Shown here: piece by piece, positions 1 to 10,770 of the stretch
Layout: the number at the start of each line of letters is the position of its first letter
How positions within the stretch are numbered: position 1 is the first letter of the stretch
DNA from: Lepas anatifera
Taxonomy: Eukaryota; Arthropoda; Thecostraca; Lepadidae
Direction of reading: 5' to 3'
Assembly (NCBI GenBank): GCA_034440635.1
Contig: JAOTON010002271.1
Span: 1 to 64,000, forward strand
DNA length: 64,000 nt
Made by a program: the position numbers and the translations under genes
The notes under the pieces: generated by a model
Databases searched by the model: none
What the model saw: only the letters and a program-made list of their open reading frames with translations
Told to the model about the DNA's origin: nothing

Positions 1-1730
1 AATCATGAACATGAGTATAGAAAACCCTTCAAAGGTGGGGTGCAGTACGCAGAAGCGTTCTTAGGTACTCCAGAATTGTGTTGTAGATGGGATGTAATCC
101 ACATAGGCGCGTTCAGGACGTCGAGAATATGGGGGTTTAATTTGGAAATGGCCAAAGGTGTCTTCAGCCACCTGAGACAAGGGATCCAAATGAGGATGCA
201 GTGCACAGAGGCGCCGATGCAGTGCCCAGCAGTGCACAGATGCAGTGCCCAGCTGATCGATTCAGTTCGATCACCGCCAGGTGCTTCTATCTGTTGATCG
301 CGTATATATCAGAAGTTTGCTTTTGGCCACTGGCCACTTCGGCGCTAGCGTTTTAGGCTGTAAGTAATAAGATACAAAATTTGATTTTATCAATGTTTAA
401 CCAATATTACTGGGACGGAGGGTAATATAATTTTTAATTGTTCAAAACCACAAATCCAGTTTAATTTCCGGCACTGACCCAGTTCTGTGCGTACCTATAA
501 TCTTTCAAGGTTGTTCAACTCCGTAACCAGAGGAACCGTCCGGTAATGTTATTGTTGCTGTCGGCACGTGACAGTTCGGAATTTTAATTTGAGTGGGAAG
601 TTGAAAGCAGGGGGTCAACGACTTCTGAGTCTCTCTGCCGATGACGTCACCTGGGGCAAACAGGTGTGTCGTCATGGTTACGCCGTATGCTTGGCCGGCG
701 CCCCTTAGAATTGAGATTTGACGGAAGGCTCGTTTTTTGGGCAAAAATATCGATCCGAATCAGTTCTGAATAAAATATAAAAACCTACATTTCCCGACCA
801 GGCCTACATTTCAAGAAACCCTTTTAAGCGATCTATTGAAGAACTGAAATGCTGGTCCAGATTTTGTAATTTCATCTACCATGAGTTTTAACTAACTTAC
901 ATTTTAGCTTCCACTGCTTTTTCAAATATTGTATGATTCGATTCGTCGTTTGAGGTAAGGTCATCATAATAACGCTATGCATAAAAATATTCTCATTTCG
1001 ACGCAATCTTAGTCTACAATAAATAGTTTGCATGTATCCGATCACATTTTCCACTAAATTCTGCAAATCTAAGTCAAATAAATGTCTGCAAAGTGAATGA
1101 GCGAATAATTCAATCAATGCATTATGAATAAATATTCCGAACTCATCACTTAGTTTTATGGCGAGCATCCTTTTTTCACTTATATGACCCCGACTCAGCT
1201 TGCACTTACAACCATGTAAGGTAAGGTAAGGTGGGGTCGGTAAGGTATACATACACCAAAAATTATATAAATACATACGGACGTTTATTTTAAGTTTAGT
1301 ATGGAAAATATCGAACCAAGAGCGCATAAATGTGGTGTCCCTGCACCCTGGCTACCAAGCATGTATTAAACATCGATTGCCCTCTGCATGCATTGTAATG
1401 CAGCATCAAAGACTATGCGCAGTGCAGGAATTATATTTCGTAACTGCTGCTTACAGAAACAACGATAACAATAAAAACAATACAAATAAACAACTGCACA
1501 TTCGAAACATAGAATCATTAAAATAGCATCGTAACATCACTGCGCGAATGACCTGCGCTTTCACGCTTCTCTGCGCCGAATGGTTTCCAACCGCCTGGAG
1601 CAGTTTACATGTTTAAGACGGATGAACGTCCGTGTCCGTGCGAAGCACCGGAAGAACTGGTTCGTGGAGGTCAGGGTGCTTGCTCTTCAGCACACGTACA
1701 AAGCCCGGGGGAGGATAACCCCCGGTTGGC
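1..1730. other. No gene recognised; AT-rich intergenic
   Basis: I see no supportable gene here. Short direct repeats of a GATGCAGTGCCCAG-type motif occur around 188-252, and a short GTAAGG run lies near 1206-1246. ORFs in the stretch are short, overlap on both strands and lack protein-like composition. The right end approaches the degraded 3' part of the P-element-like transposase on the minus strand, so part of 1000-1730 may be transposon 3' flank. Confidence 0.5.
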
Positions 1731-1733
1731 GGC

Positions 1734-2690
1734 TCAGAGCATCCGGGTGCAGAGCATGATGAACGCAGAAGTCCTGCTCCAGCTGCTTGAATTTAGAAAA
1801 AGAAGGTCGAAGATGGAATGGTGAGGCCGCCGAGGCTCTTCAGCCGCGTCCACAGCCCCGCCAGTGGAATGTCCTCCGTATGCTCCCGAGGGCTTTCCCA
1901 AGCTGGAGTCGCCCTTCCGGGCTACATAACCGGCCAGGTAGCCCAAGGCACTTTCCGTCGCTGGAACGCCTGTTTCCCTATTTGCGGCGCAGTGTATGTC
2001 GTATATGTTATCCTTATCAGTGATTTTCCCGACTTCTGATAAGATATCAGTAGCTTCGGGGATGCCAGCATCTTCGCTGTTGACGTTTTCCTCGCTGTTA
2101 TGCTGGTCGGTCTCCAGAATTTCTAGTGCCTGAAGCTCCTGTTCGACTACGCCTTCTTCCTCATCGTGTCCAGCGCCCTCTGATCCTCCGAGCAGGTTGA
2201 CGTTACGGCGGGTCATCACGAGGGAGCGTCAAGAGTCGGAGGCGATTTTTGGCTTCGGTAGGAGTGGGATGTGTGTTAGCTCCCGCCGCCACCGCGCAGT
2301 AGGCTGAAGAACGCCTCAAGTCGGTCCTGGGACAGACCTTGCCTTGTTAAAAGATACGTGTCGGCCCCTAGGCACCCTCCTGCAGGTCCTTCAGAATACC
2401 ACGGACAGCGTGGATGCCAACAAGAAGCCCCCTTCTGAAAGGGGTAAAGATGCCTGGCACCTTCGACACGCAGACCTTCTACCTCCGCCTCTAGCTCAGC
2501 GAGTGCTTCCTCCTGCTCCTCCGAGCCTCTGTAGCCGCGGCGCAGCGGCTTGACCGTCAGAGGGGTGGCCGGCGTTCATGACGTCGAAGCCGCTGTCAAT
2601 GGCACGCAGGAAGCGTGCCTCTCCTCCGTGCGTCCGAGGTAGCGCTCCATGGCGAGGGCGGAAGTTGCACTTAGCAGCTGCACTGCTGGG
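1734..2690 (-). pseudogene. Degraded C-terminal part of P-element-like transposase
   Basis: Pieces of the C-terminal domain survive in different frames. EARFLRAIDSGFDVMNAG (about 2570-2640) resembles the FL-ID-FD-LNSR block. LSQDRLEAFFSLLRGGGG (about 2285-2345) resembles the QDHLE acidic motif and the SxxRxRGG that follows. After a frameshift comes ANTHPTPTEAKNRLRLL, and after a second shift an acidic linker and ALGYLAGYVARK (about 1900-1950). In-frame stops and at least two frameshifts mean no full-length enzyme can be read here without undetected introns. Confidence 0.65.
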
Positions 2691-2872
2691 CGAACCCTTT
2701 GGCGTGCTTGACCTGTTACCTGGAACAAACCCATTGCTGGTTTTTGCTATTTTCCCCTTATAACCCCATATATATGTTCTAAATATACCCACTGAGCTCA
2801 ATAATGACCGTAATAGAGGTGCTGTTGACCCCTAATACCCCCGTATATATTTTCCAAACAGTGTCACTATAC

Positions 2873-2884
<12 letters not shown>

Positions 2885-2939
<55 letters not shown>
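2885..2939. repeat. (TA)n microsatellite
   Basis: An uninterrupted AT dinucleotide run. Its apparent ORFs in both directions (alternating Ile and Tyr) are not genes. Confidence 0.97.
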
Positions 2940-2946
<7 letters not shown>

Positions 2947-2999
2947 TATATTTTTTATATTTATATATTTGTATATCATGGGGCTGCTATACCTACTCC

Positions 3000-3245
3000 C
3001 CCTTTGAAGTTGTAAACAAATTATTGAGAAGTCCATTCTCCGCGCGATCGAGTTTTACCTCAACATGTGTTGTCGGATGCAGCTTATGGAGCACACGAAG
3101 CTCAGCACTGCCGTCAACAGCAAGGAGTTGCTGCATCAATGGCCTGGTCAGCTTTCCGGCGGACAGTGTGTTGATACCCTTGTCCAGGATATGATTGCGA
3201 AGGTTTTTTAAGGCATGCGGAGGGTCCGCCAGCACCCAAATCCGT
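3000..3245 (-). CDS. RNase-H-like exon (second catalytic Asp) of P-element-like transposase
   Basis: The exon begins after the acceptor GTGCCTTCAG and reads RIWVLADPPHALKNLRNHIL. The DPPH-LKN-RN block is the hallmark second catalytic Asp region of P-superfamily transposases. Downstream, HPTTHVEVKLDRAENGLLNN fits the family's block after this motif. The frame closes at a stop near 3000, with possible donors overlapping it (GA before GTAGGT). A TA microsatellite lies just beyond, at 2885-2939. Confidence 0.75.
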
Positions 3246-3788
3246 CTGAAGGCACAACAGTTTCCTTGATATTTCGACTTTGAACAAATCACTGCTTTCT
3301 GGTCAATAGCATTCTGTCCTGCTAAATCTCGGAAAGGAGGCCTATCGTGCTCAACAAGTGTTGCTTACTACAGTGATTTAACACGGTATTTGTGGCCGCC
3401 GCCTAGCATTCGAAAACTATTAACATCCATTTTGTTACATACACTTGTTAGACATGTTCAGTTTTAATCCGAAGATATATGTAAGCATCATGGTTTCCAT
3501 GGGATGTGGATGCCTTAGAAGACCTGTGTCCCTTAAAACACTCCCTCCCGGATTCCATGGAATATGAAGTCAGTCATCGCACCATCATTTTCCACTATCT
3601 CCAGTAAACCTTACAGGGATAGGTACCTCCCCGGACTTGTTATGAGGGAAACAACCGGATTGTTCCACGTGAAAAATTTCCCCAAAATAAAATATGTGCT
3701 GTGATGTTAAATCCGGGGAATCCACGGCAAAGTAATTATTGTGATTAATTATTCACTGTGGTCAACTGACAACTTCCATACACGTTAC

Positions 3789-4048
3789 CGAGATGGATCA
3801 GCTGGGTTCGGGAAGAAGACTTCTGAGTGAAGACCGATTCCTAGCTCCCGCCAGAGCCTCATGTTGGTACCACCCATGTCGCTTACTAGCGACACCACGC
3901 GGCCACCAGCTTCCTCAACAGACATGACGGCACGTTGAACCAGATCTTTGGTTGCGGGCTGGTCAAAGGCATAGAGCACCGGGAACTTCCAGGGCACGAA
4001 TAAGCCGCACGCCAAGACCAGCTGGAGGTGCCCGTGTGGTCCAACTAT
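3789..4048 (-). CDS. RNase-H-like exon (first catalytic Asp) of P-element-like transposase
   Basis: After an acceptor ending TTGACAG, the frame reads IVGPHGHLQLVLACGLFVPWKFPVLYAF (quoted in part) and then VVSLVSDMGGTNMRLWRELG. The GLFVPWKFPV block and the VSDMGGTN block match the start of the RNase-H fold in P/THAP9 transposases, where the Asp of the SD-G-N motif is a metal ligand. A donor (CTCG before GTAACG) ends the exon. The reading frame is intact across the exon. Confidence 0.75.
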
Positions 4049-4919
4049 CTGTCAAGTGACATATGTGGAAAGCGCTATTACTCAGGTAATTAGATCCATT
4101 TCTTTAGACGTATGAAAATGTATGACAACGCTTTAATATTAGGTGTTGCATGAATAATCAGCCGGAAAAAGTTTCTCCATTAGATTTGGTCTATGGTATG
4201 TATTGGAGCTAACCACAAGGCAGAACGCTAGCAATTGTAGGCTTCGGGTCCAGTAAGTGCCAAATATGTGGCATAAAATGACACCCGCAAAGTGCATCGA
4301 GCAGTCCCAGCTACTGAGGGCCGTTACATGTTTTAGCTGCCGATCAAACACTGCCATTGTCTCTTGTTTTCACCTGTAAATTGGCGCAAACTTGCTTCTA
4401 ATATAGGATTTACAAAGCCTGCCATGCTGGTGTCGCATTGGATATATCTTTCATTTTCAGTAAATATAATCTACTCCCAGCCAAAAAGGGCAAACCTGGT
4501 CTCGATGTTGATCATAGCATGCAACGCTCATCACATTCATTTCGTCAATCATGAGGTTGCAATGCCGGTCTCGGGCAGACAGGTCGCCAAGAAGTTCCTT
4601 CAACATCTCTGAAATGACAAATAAAACCCCGAGAGAGTTAGCAGCCTATCAGTGTCCTGCATAGAATGTGACAGTATACAAGTTCCAGAACGGGATTGTG
4701 AGGATAATAGCGGCATTGAACTTTCAAGTTTCATGGGGGGGGCTGGACGGGGGTATATTTCCAACGCCTGACCTCACTTGTTATCAACTGGCGTATTTTT
4801 CTAGGACTAGGTTTGCATGTAATCAATCACAATTTTGTCACCAATCAATCATTTTGGAATCAATCGGTTTTTTAAACTGCTACAGCTCGTGTTATGCCCG
4901 GAAGCTAAAGGGCAGTTAC

Positions 4920-5184
4920 CGTGGTATCTACTTTGAACTGGTGCCGTGGAGTTTTCTTCCATCTCGAAGTCTGCGAGCCATTTTCTGAGTGTTGACAAGG
5001 TTGGCAGAGGCAGGCATGTCTCCCGAAGCCAGGTGTAAATCTTGCGGGACGTGTGGACCCTCACAGTGAGTGCCTTATAAATCGACTCCGTATCCCAAGC
5101 ACGCGGACGTTGTCCGGTGAGAAGGATTTTCGCCTGTGTGAATAGGTTTCCTGTTCCCAGATCTCGTTTTACGGTTGCTATCAT
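4920..5184 (-). CDS. Pre-catalytic exon of P-element-like transposase
   Basis: The translation contains ETCLPLPTLSTLRKWLADF, which matches the conserved LPLP-S-TL-W block that precedes the catalytic domain in THAP9 and P transposases. A plausible donor (CCACG before GTAACT) closes the exon. The 5' boundary is uncertain: the frame opens at 5184 and I cannot choose a single acceptor upstream of the MIATVKRDL stretch. It lies in the expected place between the coiled-coil and RNase-H exons. Confidence 0.6.
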
Positions 5185-5378
5185 AAAGTTTCTTATGGCT
5201 TGGCATTTGACCTTTCAAACTTCTACTTCCACCGTCCTTCACTCTAAGTGTTCAAATTACCAGGAATGCTGATTTAATTCAGAACAATATGGTAGCATAG
5301 GTATCATAAGACTGGAATGATAAAATCAGAAATAAAAATAACACCATTTGAACAAAAGATGGCTATACCTTAACAAAC

Positions 5379-5619
5379 CTGTTGTACAGTGCATATGCCA
5401 GCTTTTACCGCAGGCAGCGACACCACGCTGTCTGACAGCACGGAATCTGGGCGCCTGGCCCGTCCAGCATGCTGCTTGTGAAGCTCTTCCACCTCCTGTT
5501 CCAGCTCCTTGACCCGGCGACTAAGAACAGTGATCTGAGCATCACGTTCCACACAGCCAGTGCAGCTCGTTGAGCGTTGTGCAACTGACGTTGAGGTCTG
5601 AGGAGCACAGACTGAACGT
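5379..5619 (-). CDS. Coiled-coil exon of P-element-like transposase
   Basis: The exon follows a pyrimidine-rich acceptor (CTCACAG) and ends at CAACAG before GTTTGT. It encodes a heptad-rich stretch, RRVKELEQEVEELHKQH, which fits the leucine-zipper or coiled-coil dimerisation region that follows the THAP domain in P transposases. The order and spacing after the THAP exon support this role. The splice sites are predicted by eye only. Confidence 0.6.
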
Positions 5620-5993
5620 CTGTGAGGGAGGCAGAAAGATAATTAACTAACAAAAGCCTACAGTGCGCCTGTCAATAATATTTGTAAGAAATTGGATAAT
5701 AATCCGTGGATCCACCACTACTCGCCAATGATATTTTCATGGATCTTGAATGCTCCAACACGAAAAATTAAAACAGGGGAGTTAAAGAAGAAAATACCAA
5801 AAATCATATGGCAAAAAGCAAGCGCCCCATTGTCACGCGGTAACCGAGCATGATCGAAGGGGAATAATGGGAACTAACGTCCCTTAACTAGACCAGGTTA
5901 GACAGGACTCAAAAGGACAAATGAAGGTATACCAAAATACGATGCCTAATGCTGCTTTGAATTCAGTGATTTATCTTTGGTGACTTTCCACAC

Positions 5994-6298
5994 CTGGAAG
6001 GATGAGCAGAAGGAATATTTCTGGTGGGGCAGGCAGAGATCTTGAGCTTCCACTCCGATAGTGGCAGTGGCATCCCAGGGTTGAGGAGCTCATGCTGTAA
6101 GTTTCGCTTAAAGTCTGAGGGAGCAAAATGTGCAGAACATACACGGGCATCTTTTACATTTTCCTGGCACCCATCTTTTTTTATTGCTTGCCACCATGCA
6201 TGTGCCAAGGCCTGCTCTTTGGGAAACCGAAACCACTTGATATTGAGCAGTTCTCTACCTGTGCGATTCTGGCAGCATGGAACCACACAGTCCGGCAT
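5994..6298 (-). CDS. THAP zinc-finger exon of P-element-like transposase
   Basis: This 5' exon starts with MPDCVVPCCQN and holds a C2CH THAP domain over about 85 residues. The zinc ligands are Cys at positions 4 and 8 and the C and H of RVCSAHF. The core RFPKE and AWWQAI match the DNA-contacting and fold-defining parts of THAP domains, and an NPGMPLPL stretch replaces the usual AVPTIF box. THAP domains bind transposon ends or promoters in the nucleus. The exon closes at CTTCCAG followed by GTGTGG, a good donor. The start is the first Met, immediately before the first zinc ligand, as usual in the family. Confidence 0.85.
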
Positions 6299-7300
6299 GG
6301 TTCTGAAAAAGCAAGAAACACAAGAACATAATATTTAAAGTCTGTCGGCACCATTGCTACTTTGATTTGGTTTCCTGTTCGGGACTTACTTGCATTTAAT
6401 TATGTCAAAAGTGTAGAAGCTTTCGATCTGCATTTCAGGTTTTCAGCAGACTGAACATGACTATTTTGGATACTCACAAGGAATATATATTTATACGTTG
6501 CATTTTCGTTTTGCCAGGACTGAGTGAAACTATTTTATTTACCGTTAATATTTTGCTACACAGCTCTATTTTCCAGTTGCATGACAAATTTTTGTGAGTT
6601 TCATTTGAATGAATGAGGTGTTAGAAACCTCTACATACCTACATGTATTCATGACTAAATCCTACTTTACTTTGCATATATTTCACAGGCATAATTGCTT
6701 GGAAGATATAAGAAAATCCTGAAACAAACAAGTTTTTTTTAGAATCTGATTTGCCAATGTTGGTGAGGTTCGACACCTCTGGAGGCATATTTGTATTGGA
6801 CCCCGCAATCTGATTCTTCAAATCAGAACATCATTAGAAGCAAAACGCTGATTTAATTCATTCACAAAGGAAAATGAGATAGGTATGGTCAGTAACATCT
6901 GAATATTACTCCTTGACTCGAAAAGAGGGTTGTCATTTTAAATACTTACATACAGTTTCGTACACACAGGATGTTATTGTCGTAGTCACTGATGGTTTGT
7001 ACCACTAATTGTTATTTGTCTTGTTGCATACATCACCTGAATTATTTCTGAATCCAGTAATTCTAGTGGAGACGCGGAGATATTGCTTGTTATCGATATA
7101 TAGCTGAAATTGTATGCTTATTTAATTTTCTTGTATGCTTTACACTTTATCTTACATCTATTTTTCCTAGATTTACATTTGCAACAAATATAAACAAATA
7201 CATGATTCATAGACCCACAACCGATCACTGTCCCTCTTACCTATAGAGTGATTGATTTGATACATTTTTAAAAGTATTGTTTGCGTTTAATATGTCGCGA
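6299..7300. other. Intergenic, no feature recognised
   Basis: AT-rich DNA between the 5' end of the P-element-like gene and the 5'-truncated end of the CR1-like LINE. I see no open frame with protein character, no clear inverted repeats and no RNA gene. The transposon promoter and left end, if still present, should be within the first few hundred bases. Confidence 0.5.
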
Positions 7301-7305
7301 TAAAT

Positions 7306-7755
7306 GTGATCATACATAACATGCCAGAACAGGATAAACAAATTGGAGCAGAGGAAAGGTCCGCCAGGGATACTTCTATGCTGAAGGATATCCTCATGGA
7401 AGGTTTGAGGTTAAAGGTGTATCCAAAGCGTGTTTTTCGTGTTGGTAAACCGACCAATGACCGCGCAAGGCTCACAGTTGTAGAACTGGAGGATGAGGGC
7501 ACTAAATGGGATCTTCTGAGGATGGCTCCTCAGCTAAGTGATGCTGGGGAGAAATTTAAGAAGATTTACATAACCCCTGATCTTACCAAAGCGGAGCAAG
7601 AACAGAGGCGGGCCCTGAGAAGTGAAATGAAGGCTAGACAGGATGCAGGGGAGGAGGTAGTTATTTATCGGGGACAAATTGTGCCACGTCGAGCCAAAGA
7701 GACAACTCGAGGAGCGGCTGGTACACCTCCCCAAACACAAAGTGCCACAAATTGA
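7306..7755 (+). CDS. LINE ORF1, RRM-like C-terminal part (5'-truncated)
   Basis: This frame encodes about 149 residues resembling the RNA-binding ORF1 of CR1/Jockey-type LINEs: IIHNMPE at the start (first strand of the RRM-like fold), KRVFRVGKP, LRMAPQLSDAGEKFKKIYI and PDLTKAEQEQRRALRSEMK. The usual N-terminal coiled coil or zinc knuckle is missing, and the homology starts almost at the first Met, as expected of 5' truncation during target-primed reverse transcription. ORF1 proteins coat the element RNA in the cytoplasm and act as chaperones. It lies 9 bases upstream of the endonuclease/RT frame and on the same strand, so both belong to one element. Confidence 0.75.
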   Translation: MIIHNMPEQDKQIGAEERSARDTSMLKDILMEGLRLKVYPKRVFRVGKPTNDRARLTVVELEDEGTKWDLLRMAPQLSDAGEKFKKIYITPDLTKAEQEQRRALRSEMKARQDAGEEVVIYRGQIVPRRAKETTRGAAGTPPQTQSATN

Positions 7756-7764
7756 CATCTTGGA

Positions 7765-9225
7765 GTGAATGATTGTTTTGAAGAAGTGCAGCTGCAAGTC
7801 AAAGGTTTAAAAGTGTATTATACAAATGCTGATCAACTTTCAAATAAGATGGAGGATCTCAAAATGCATATTGCAAACAGACAGATAGATATTATAGTGA
7901 TCTGTGAAGTTATACCCAAGGCTCAAATTCTGCCCATGGCAAGAGTTACACTTACCCTGGATGGCTTTACTGAATATCTAAATTTTGATCCTGAGGCTTA
8001 TGAACTTGGAAAAAGTGGGCTAAGAGGCGTGGCTGTCTATGTACGCTCACACCTTCATGTGCAGGAGCTCGAGCCCTTTGGAAGGTACAAGGAACAGATC
8101 TGGCTTCGTATTGAGGTTTCAGGTAGGGATTATTTGCTCTTGGGAGGGCTATACAGAAGCCCATCGGCACATCTGCATGCTTCAACTCAAGAGCTGTTGG
8201 GTGTAATTCAAGAGGCTGTATCGTCAAACCCACCACACCTACTAATTTGTGGGGATTTTAATACCAAGCATATTGACTGGGAGAAGGAATACTGTACCAG
8301 TGGGGTTGACAGTGCCTCTCAACAATTCCTGGAGGGCATACAGAGCATGTATCTTTTCCAGCATGTGGTTAAACCCACAAGGTACAGGGAGGGACAAACT
8401 CCCCACATACTTGATTTGGTCTTGTCTAATGAGGAGGGAATGGTATCTGAAATCGAATACCTCCCAGGTCTCGGTTCAAGTGATCATGTTTCATTGCACT
8501 TTGTTTTGAACTGTGGAGTAGGGAGGTCAGAGGAAACTGTTAATGCTGCTAGTCTGAACTGGTACAGGGCAGACTTAGAGCTTATGAGACAAAGAATAAT
8601 ACAAGCCGACTTAGTGACCAAGATTAGGGGAAAGGGTGTGCAGCAGGCATGGGATACTGTGGAAAGTGCTCTGTCTATCATAATAGCTGAAGGAGTCCCT
8701 GCCAGGAGGCCCTCAAAGAAGAAGCATATTTATATAAACAGAGTAGCCCTATCCCTAAGGAGGAAGAAAGAGAGATTGTGGAAAAGATACCTTCAAACTA
8801 AGCAAGATGCTGACTTTTCTTTATATGCAACAGCCAGCAACAAGTTGCGCAAACTTACCAGAAAGTTAAAATATAATTTTGAGAAGTCTATAGCTGAGTC
8901 ATGCAAGGTGGATGTCAAACGCTTTTGGAATTATGCAAACAGAAGATTAAAGACCAAGTCTGGGATAGAAACGCTGAACTTAGAAGGAGGAGGGATAGCG
9001 AAAACAGATGCAGAGAAAGTTGAAGCATTAAGCAAGTTTTTCGAAAGCACCTTTACGCGGGAAGATGTGACTAATGTCCCAACTCTACCAGATGTTGGCA
9101 ATGGTATGATTATGGACGAAATAACAATCACCAAAGACCAAGTCATATCAAAGCTGAAGTCCCTGAACCCCAATAAAGCGCCAGGTCCAGATGGTTTACA
9201 CCCAAAGGTTCTGAAGGAATGTGCA
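7765..9225 (+). pseudogene. LINE ORF2 first part: AP-endonuclease and start of RT (CR1-like)
   Basis: This is the endonuclease domain of a CR1/L2-type non-LTR retrotransposon. Visible motifs include the catalytic Glu in ICEVIPK (residue ~48), GGLYRSP, ICGDFNTKHIDW (~161-172), LDLVLSN and GLGSSDHVSLHF (~236-247). The domain nicks target DNA to prime reverse transcription. A linker follows, then the first RT blocks including LNPNKAPGPDGLHPKVLKEC. The frame is lost just after KVLKEC by what looks like a single missing A near 9220. The correct frame continues in the next entry. The out-of-frame tail to 9309 is not real protein. Confidence 0.9.
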
Positions 9226-10637
9226 ATGAGTTGGGCGAAACCTTTCAGGAAATCTTTAACAAATCATTGCAAGAGGGAACAATACCACATCAATGGAAGG
9301 ATGCCATAGTCAAACCCATCTATAAGAAGGGTAATAGGCATGAAGTAGGTAACTACAGGCCAGTAAGCCTAACTTCGGTGGTGGGTAAGACTATGGAGTG
9401 GTTCATCAAGCAGGCAGTTATGGACCATTTGTCTCTCCACGACCTTATAGTGCCAAACCAACACGGATTTGTCCCCAAGAGATCTTGTGAAACCCAACTG
9501 CTGAACTGTTTTGAAAAATGGAGCGAGCTGCTGGAATCTAATCAACCTGTTGATGTCCTTTACCTCGATTTCAAGAAAGCCTTCGATGCTGTCCCCCACA
9601 AACGACTCATAAGAAAAATGGAGGCCTATGGGCTAGGCTCGCAAGTCATAAACTGGCTCACATCCTACCTCACTGGCAGAAGGCAGCGGGTAGTCATAAA
9701 TGGGACATCTTCTGGGTGGACAAATACAATCAGTGGAATTCCCCAGGGATCTATACTCGGGCCATTGTGTTTCATCCTGTTTATTAATGACCTTCCGCGA
9801 CTGGTTGAGAACAGTATAGTTTTGTTTGCTGATGACGTTAAACTATTTGGCCCAACGGAAAGTGTAGACCAGCATGAGTCAATCCAAAACGACCTGAATG
9901 AGGTTATACACTGGACTCATCTATGGCAGCTTCCACTGAACCTGAAGAAATGTGCGGTGCTTCACCTTGGGCAAAAGAACCCAAGAAGACCTTTCTATAT
10001 GGGCCCGGAGGCAGTCAGGACCTCAACAAGCGAAAAAGATTTAGGAGTCATAGTGGACGAAAATTTAAAGTTTCATGAACATACTGCAGAGGTAATAAAA
10101 AAGGCAAGGAGAATTCTGGCCGTCATCAAAAGAACTTTCTCTTACTTGGACAGGAGGATATTCAAGAAACTCTATCAAGCATTGGTGAGGCCCATACTTG
10201 AATATGGCAACGTCATCTGGGGACCTATGTTCATCGCCGACCAAAAGAAGATCGAAGGGATCCAGAGGAGGGCCACCAAGCTGGTAGTGAAAGGAAGAAA
10301 TATCCCATACCAAACAAGGATGCAAGAACTGAGTCTTCCTAGTCTATCTTTCAGGAGAAAAAGAGGAGATATGATTGCCATTTACAAAATGATTTCTGGG
10401 CTTATGAAGACTGAAGGTGTCATCAGGATGGCAAATGGAACTCTCAACACTAGAGGTCACCATCTCAGGCTAGAGAAGCAACGGGCGGTCAGGAGAATAC
10501 GGAGGCACCACATCACTGTACGGTCTCTGGACGCCTGGAACAGCCTGCTTGAACATGTGGTATCCTCGACTAGTCTGACCATGTTCAAGGCCAACCTGGA
10601 TAAGTTTTGGCATAGGGATAGTTTCAGGCACGAGTAA
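9219..10637 (+). pseudogene. LINE ORF2 second part: reverse transcriptase (CR1-like)
   Basis: This frame continues the RT after the frameshift: NELGETFQEIFNKSLQEG, YKKGNRHEVGNYRPVSLTS, LYLDFKKAFDAVPH (~115-128), SGIPQGSILGP (~172-182), FADDVKLFG (~203-211, catalytic Asp pair) and the thumb and C-terminal domain ending near YKMISGLMKTEG and SLDAWNSLLEH. The catalytic residues are intact, so the copy is young apart from the one-base frameshift and the 5' truncation. The stop at 10637 is followed by a short 3' UTR. The Met at 9219 is only the first Met after the frame break. Confidence 0.9.
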
Positions 10638-10770
10638 TGGTACTTCTTCTACCATTTCCACTCAGATCCCATCAAAGTTATCCAAGAACTTTCCGAGACG
10701 TAGTATTTGGTGTCACAGGCCCATTCCAGGCCTCTTTTCCAATAACACAAACTTCAACTTCAACTTCTAG
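10638..10770 (+). other. CR1-like LINE 3' UTR and possible ACTTCA tail
   Basis: The sequence after the RT stop ends in about three ACTTCA repeats (10751-10767). CR1 and L2 LINEs usually end in short simple repeats rather than poly(A), so this is the probable 3' end of the element. The exact end is not proven because no target-site duplication can be seen at the 5'-truncated side. Confidence 0.45.

Larger units (their letters stand above)
1734..6298 (-). pseudogene. P-element/THAP9-like transposase gene remnant
   Basis: Reading right to left on the minus strand, this block gives the domains of a P-superfamily transposase in the correct order. They are an N-terminal THAP zinc finger, a coiled coil, the segment containing LPLPTLSTLRKWL, two RNase-H-like catalytic blocks (SDMGGTN and LADPPHALKNLRN), a block with FLRAIDSGFDVMN, the acidic LSQDRLEAFFSLLR block, and a C-terminal ALGYLAGYVARK block. 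Such enzymes cut and paste their own element in the nucleus. The first five blocks sit between good GT-AG sites, so introns are likely. The C-terminal part needs at least two frameshifts (near 2279 and 2215) and has in-frame stops. I did not find convincing terminal inverted repeats. A domesticated THAP9-like host gene is possible, but the broken C-terminus argues for a dead transposon. Confidence 0.8.
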
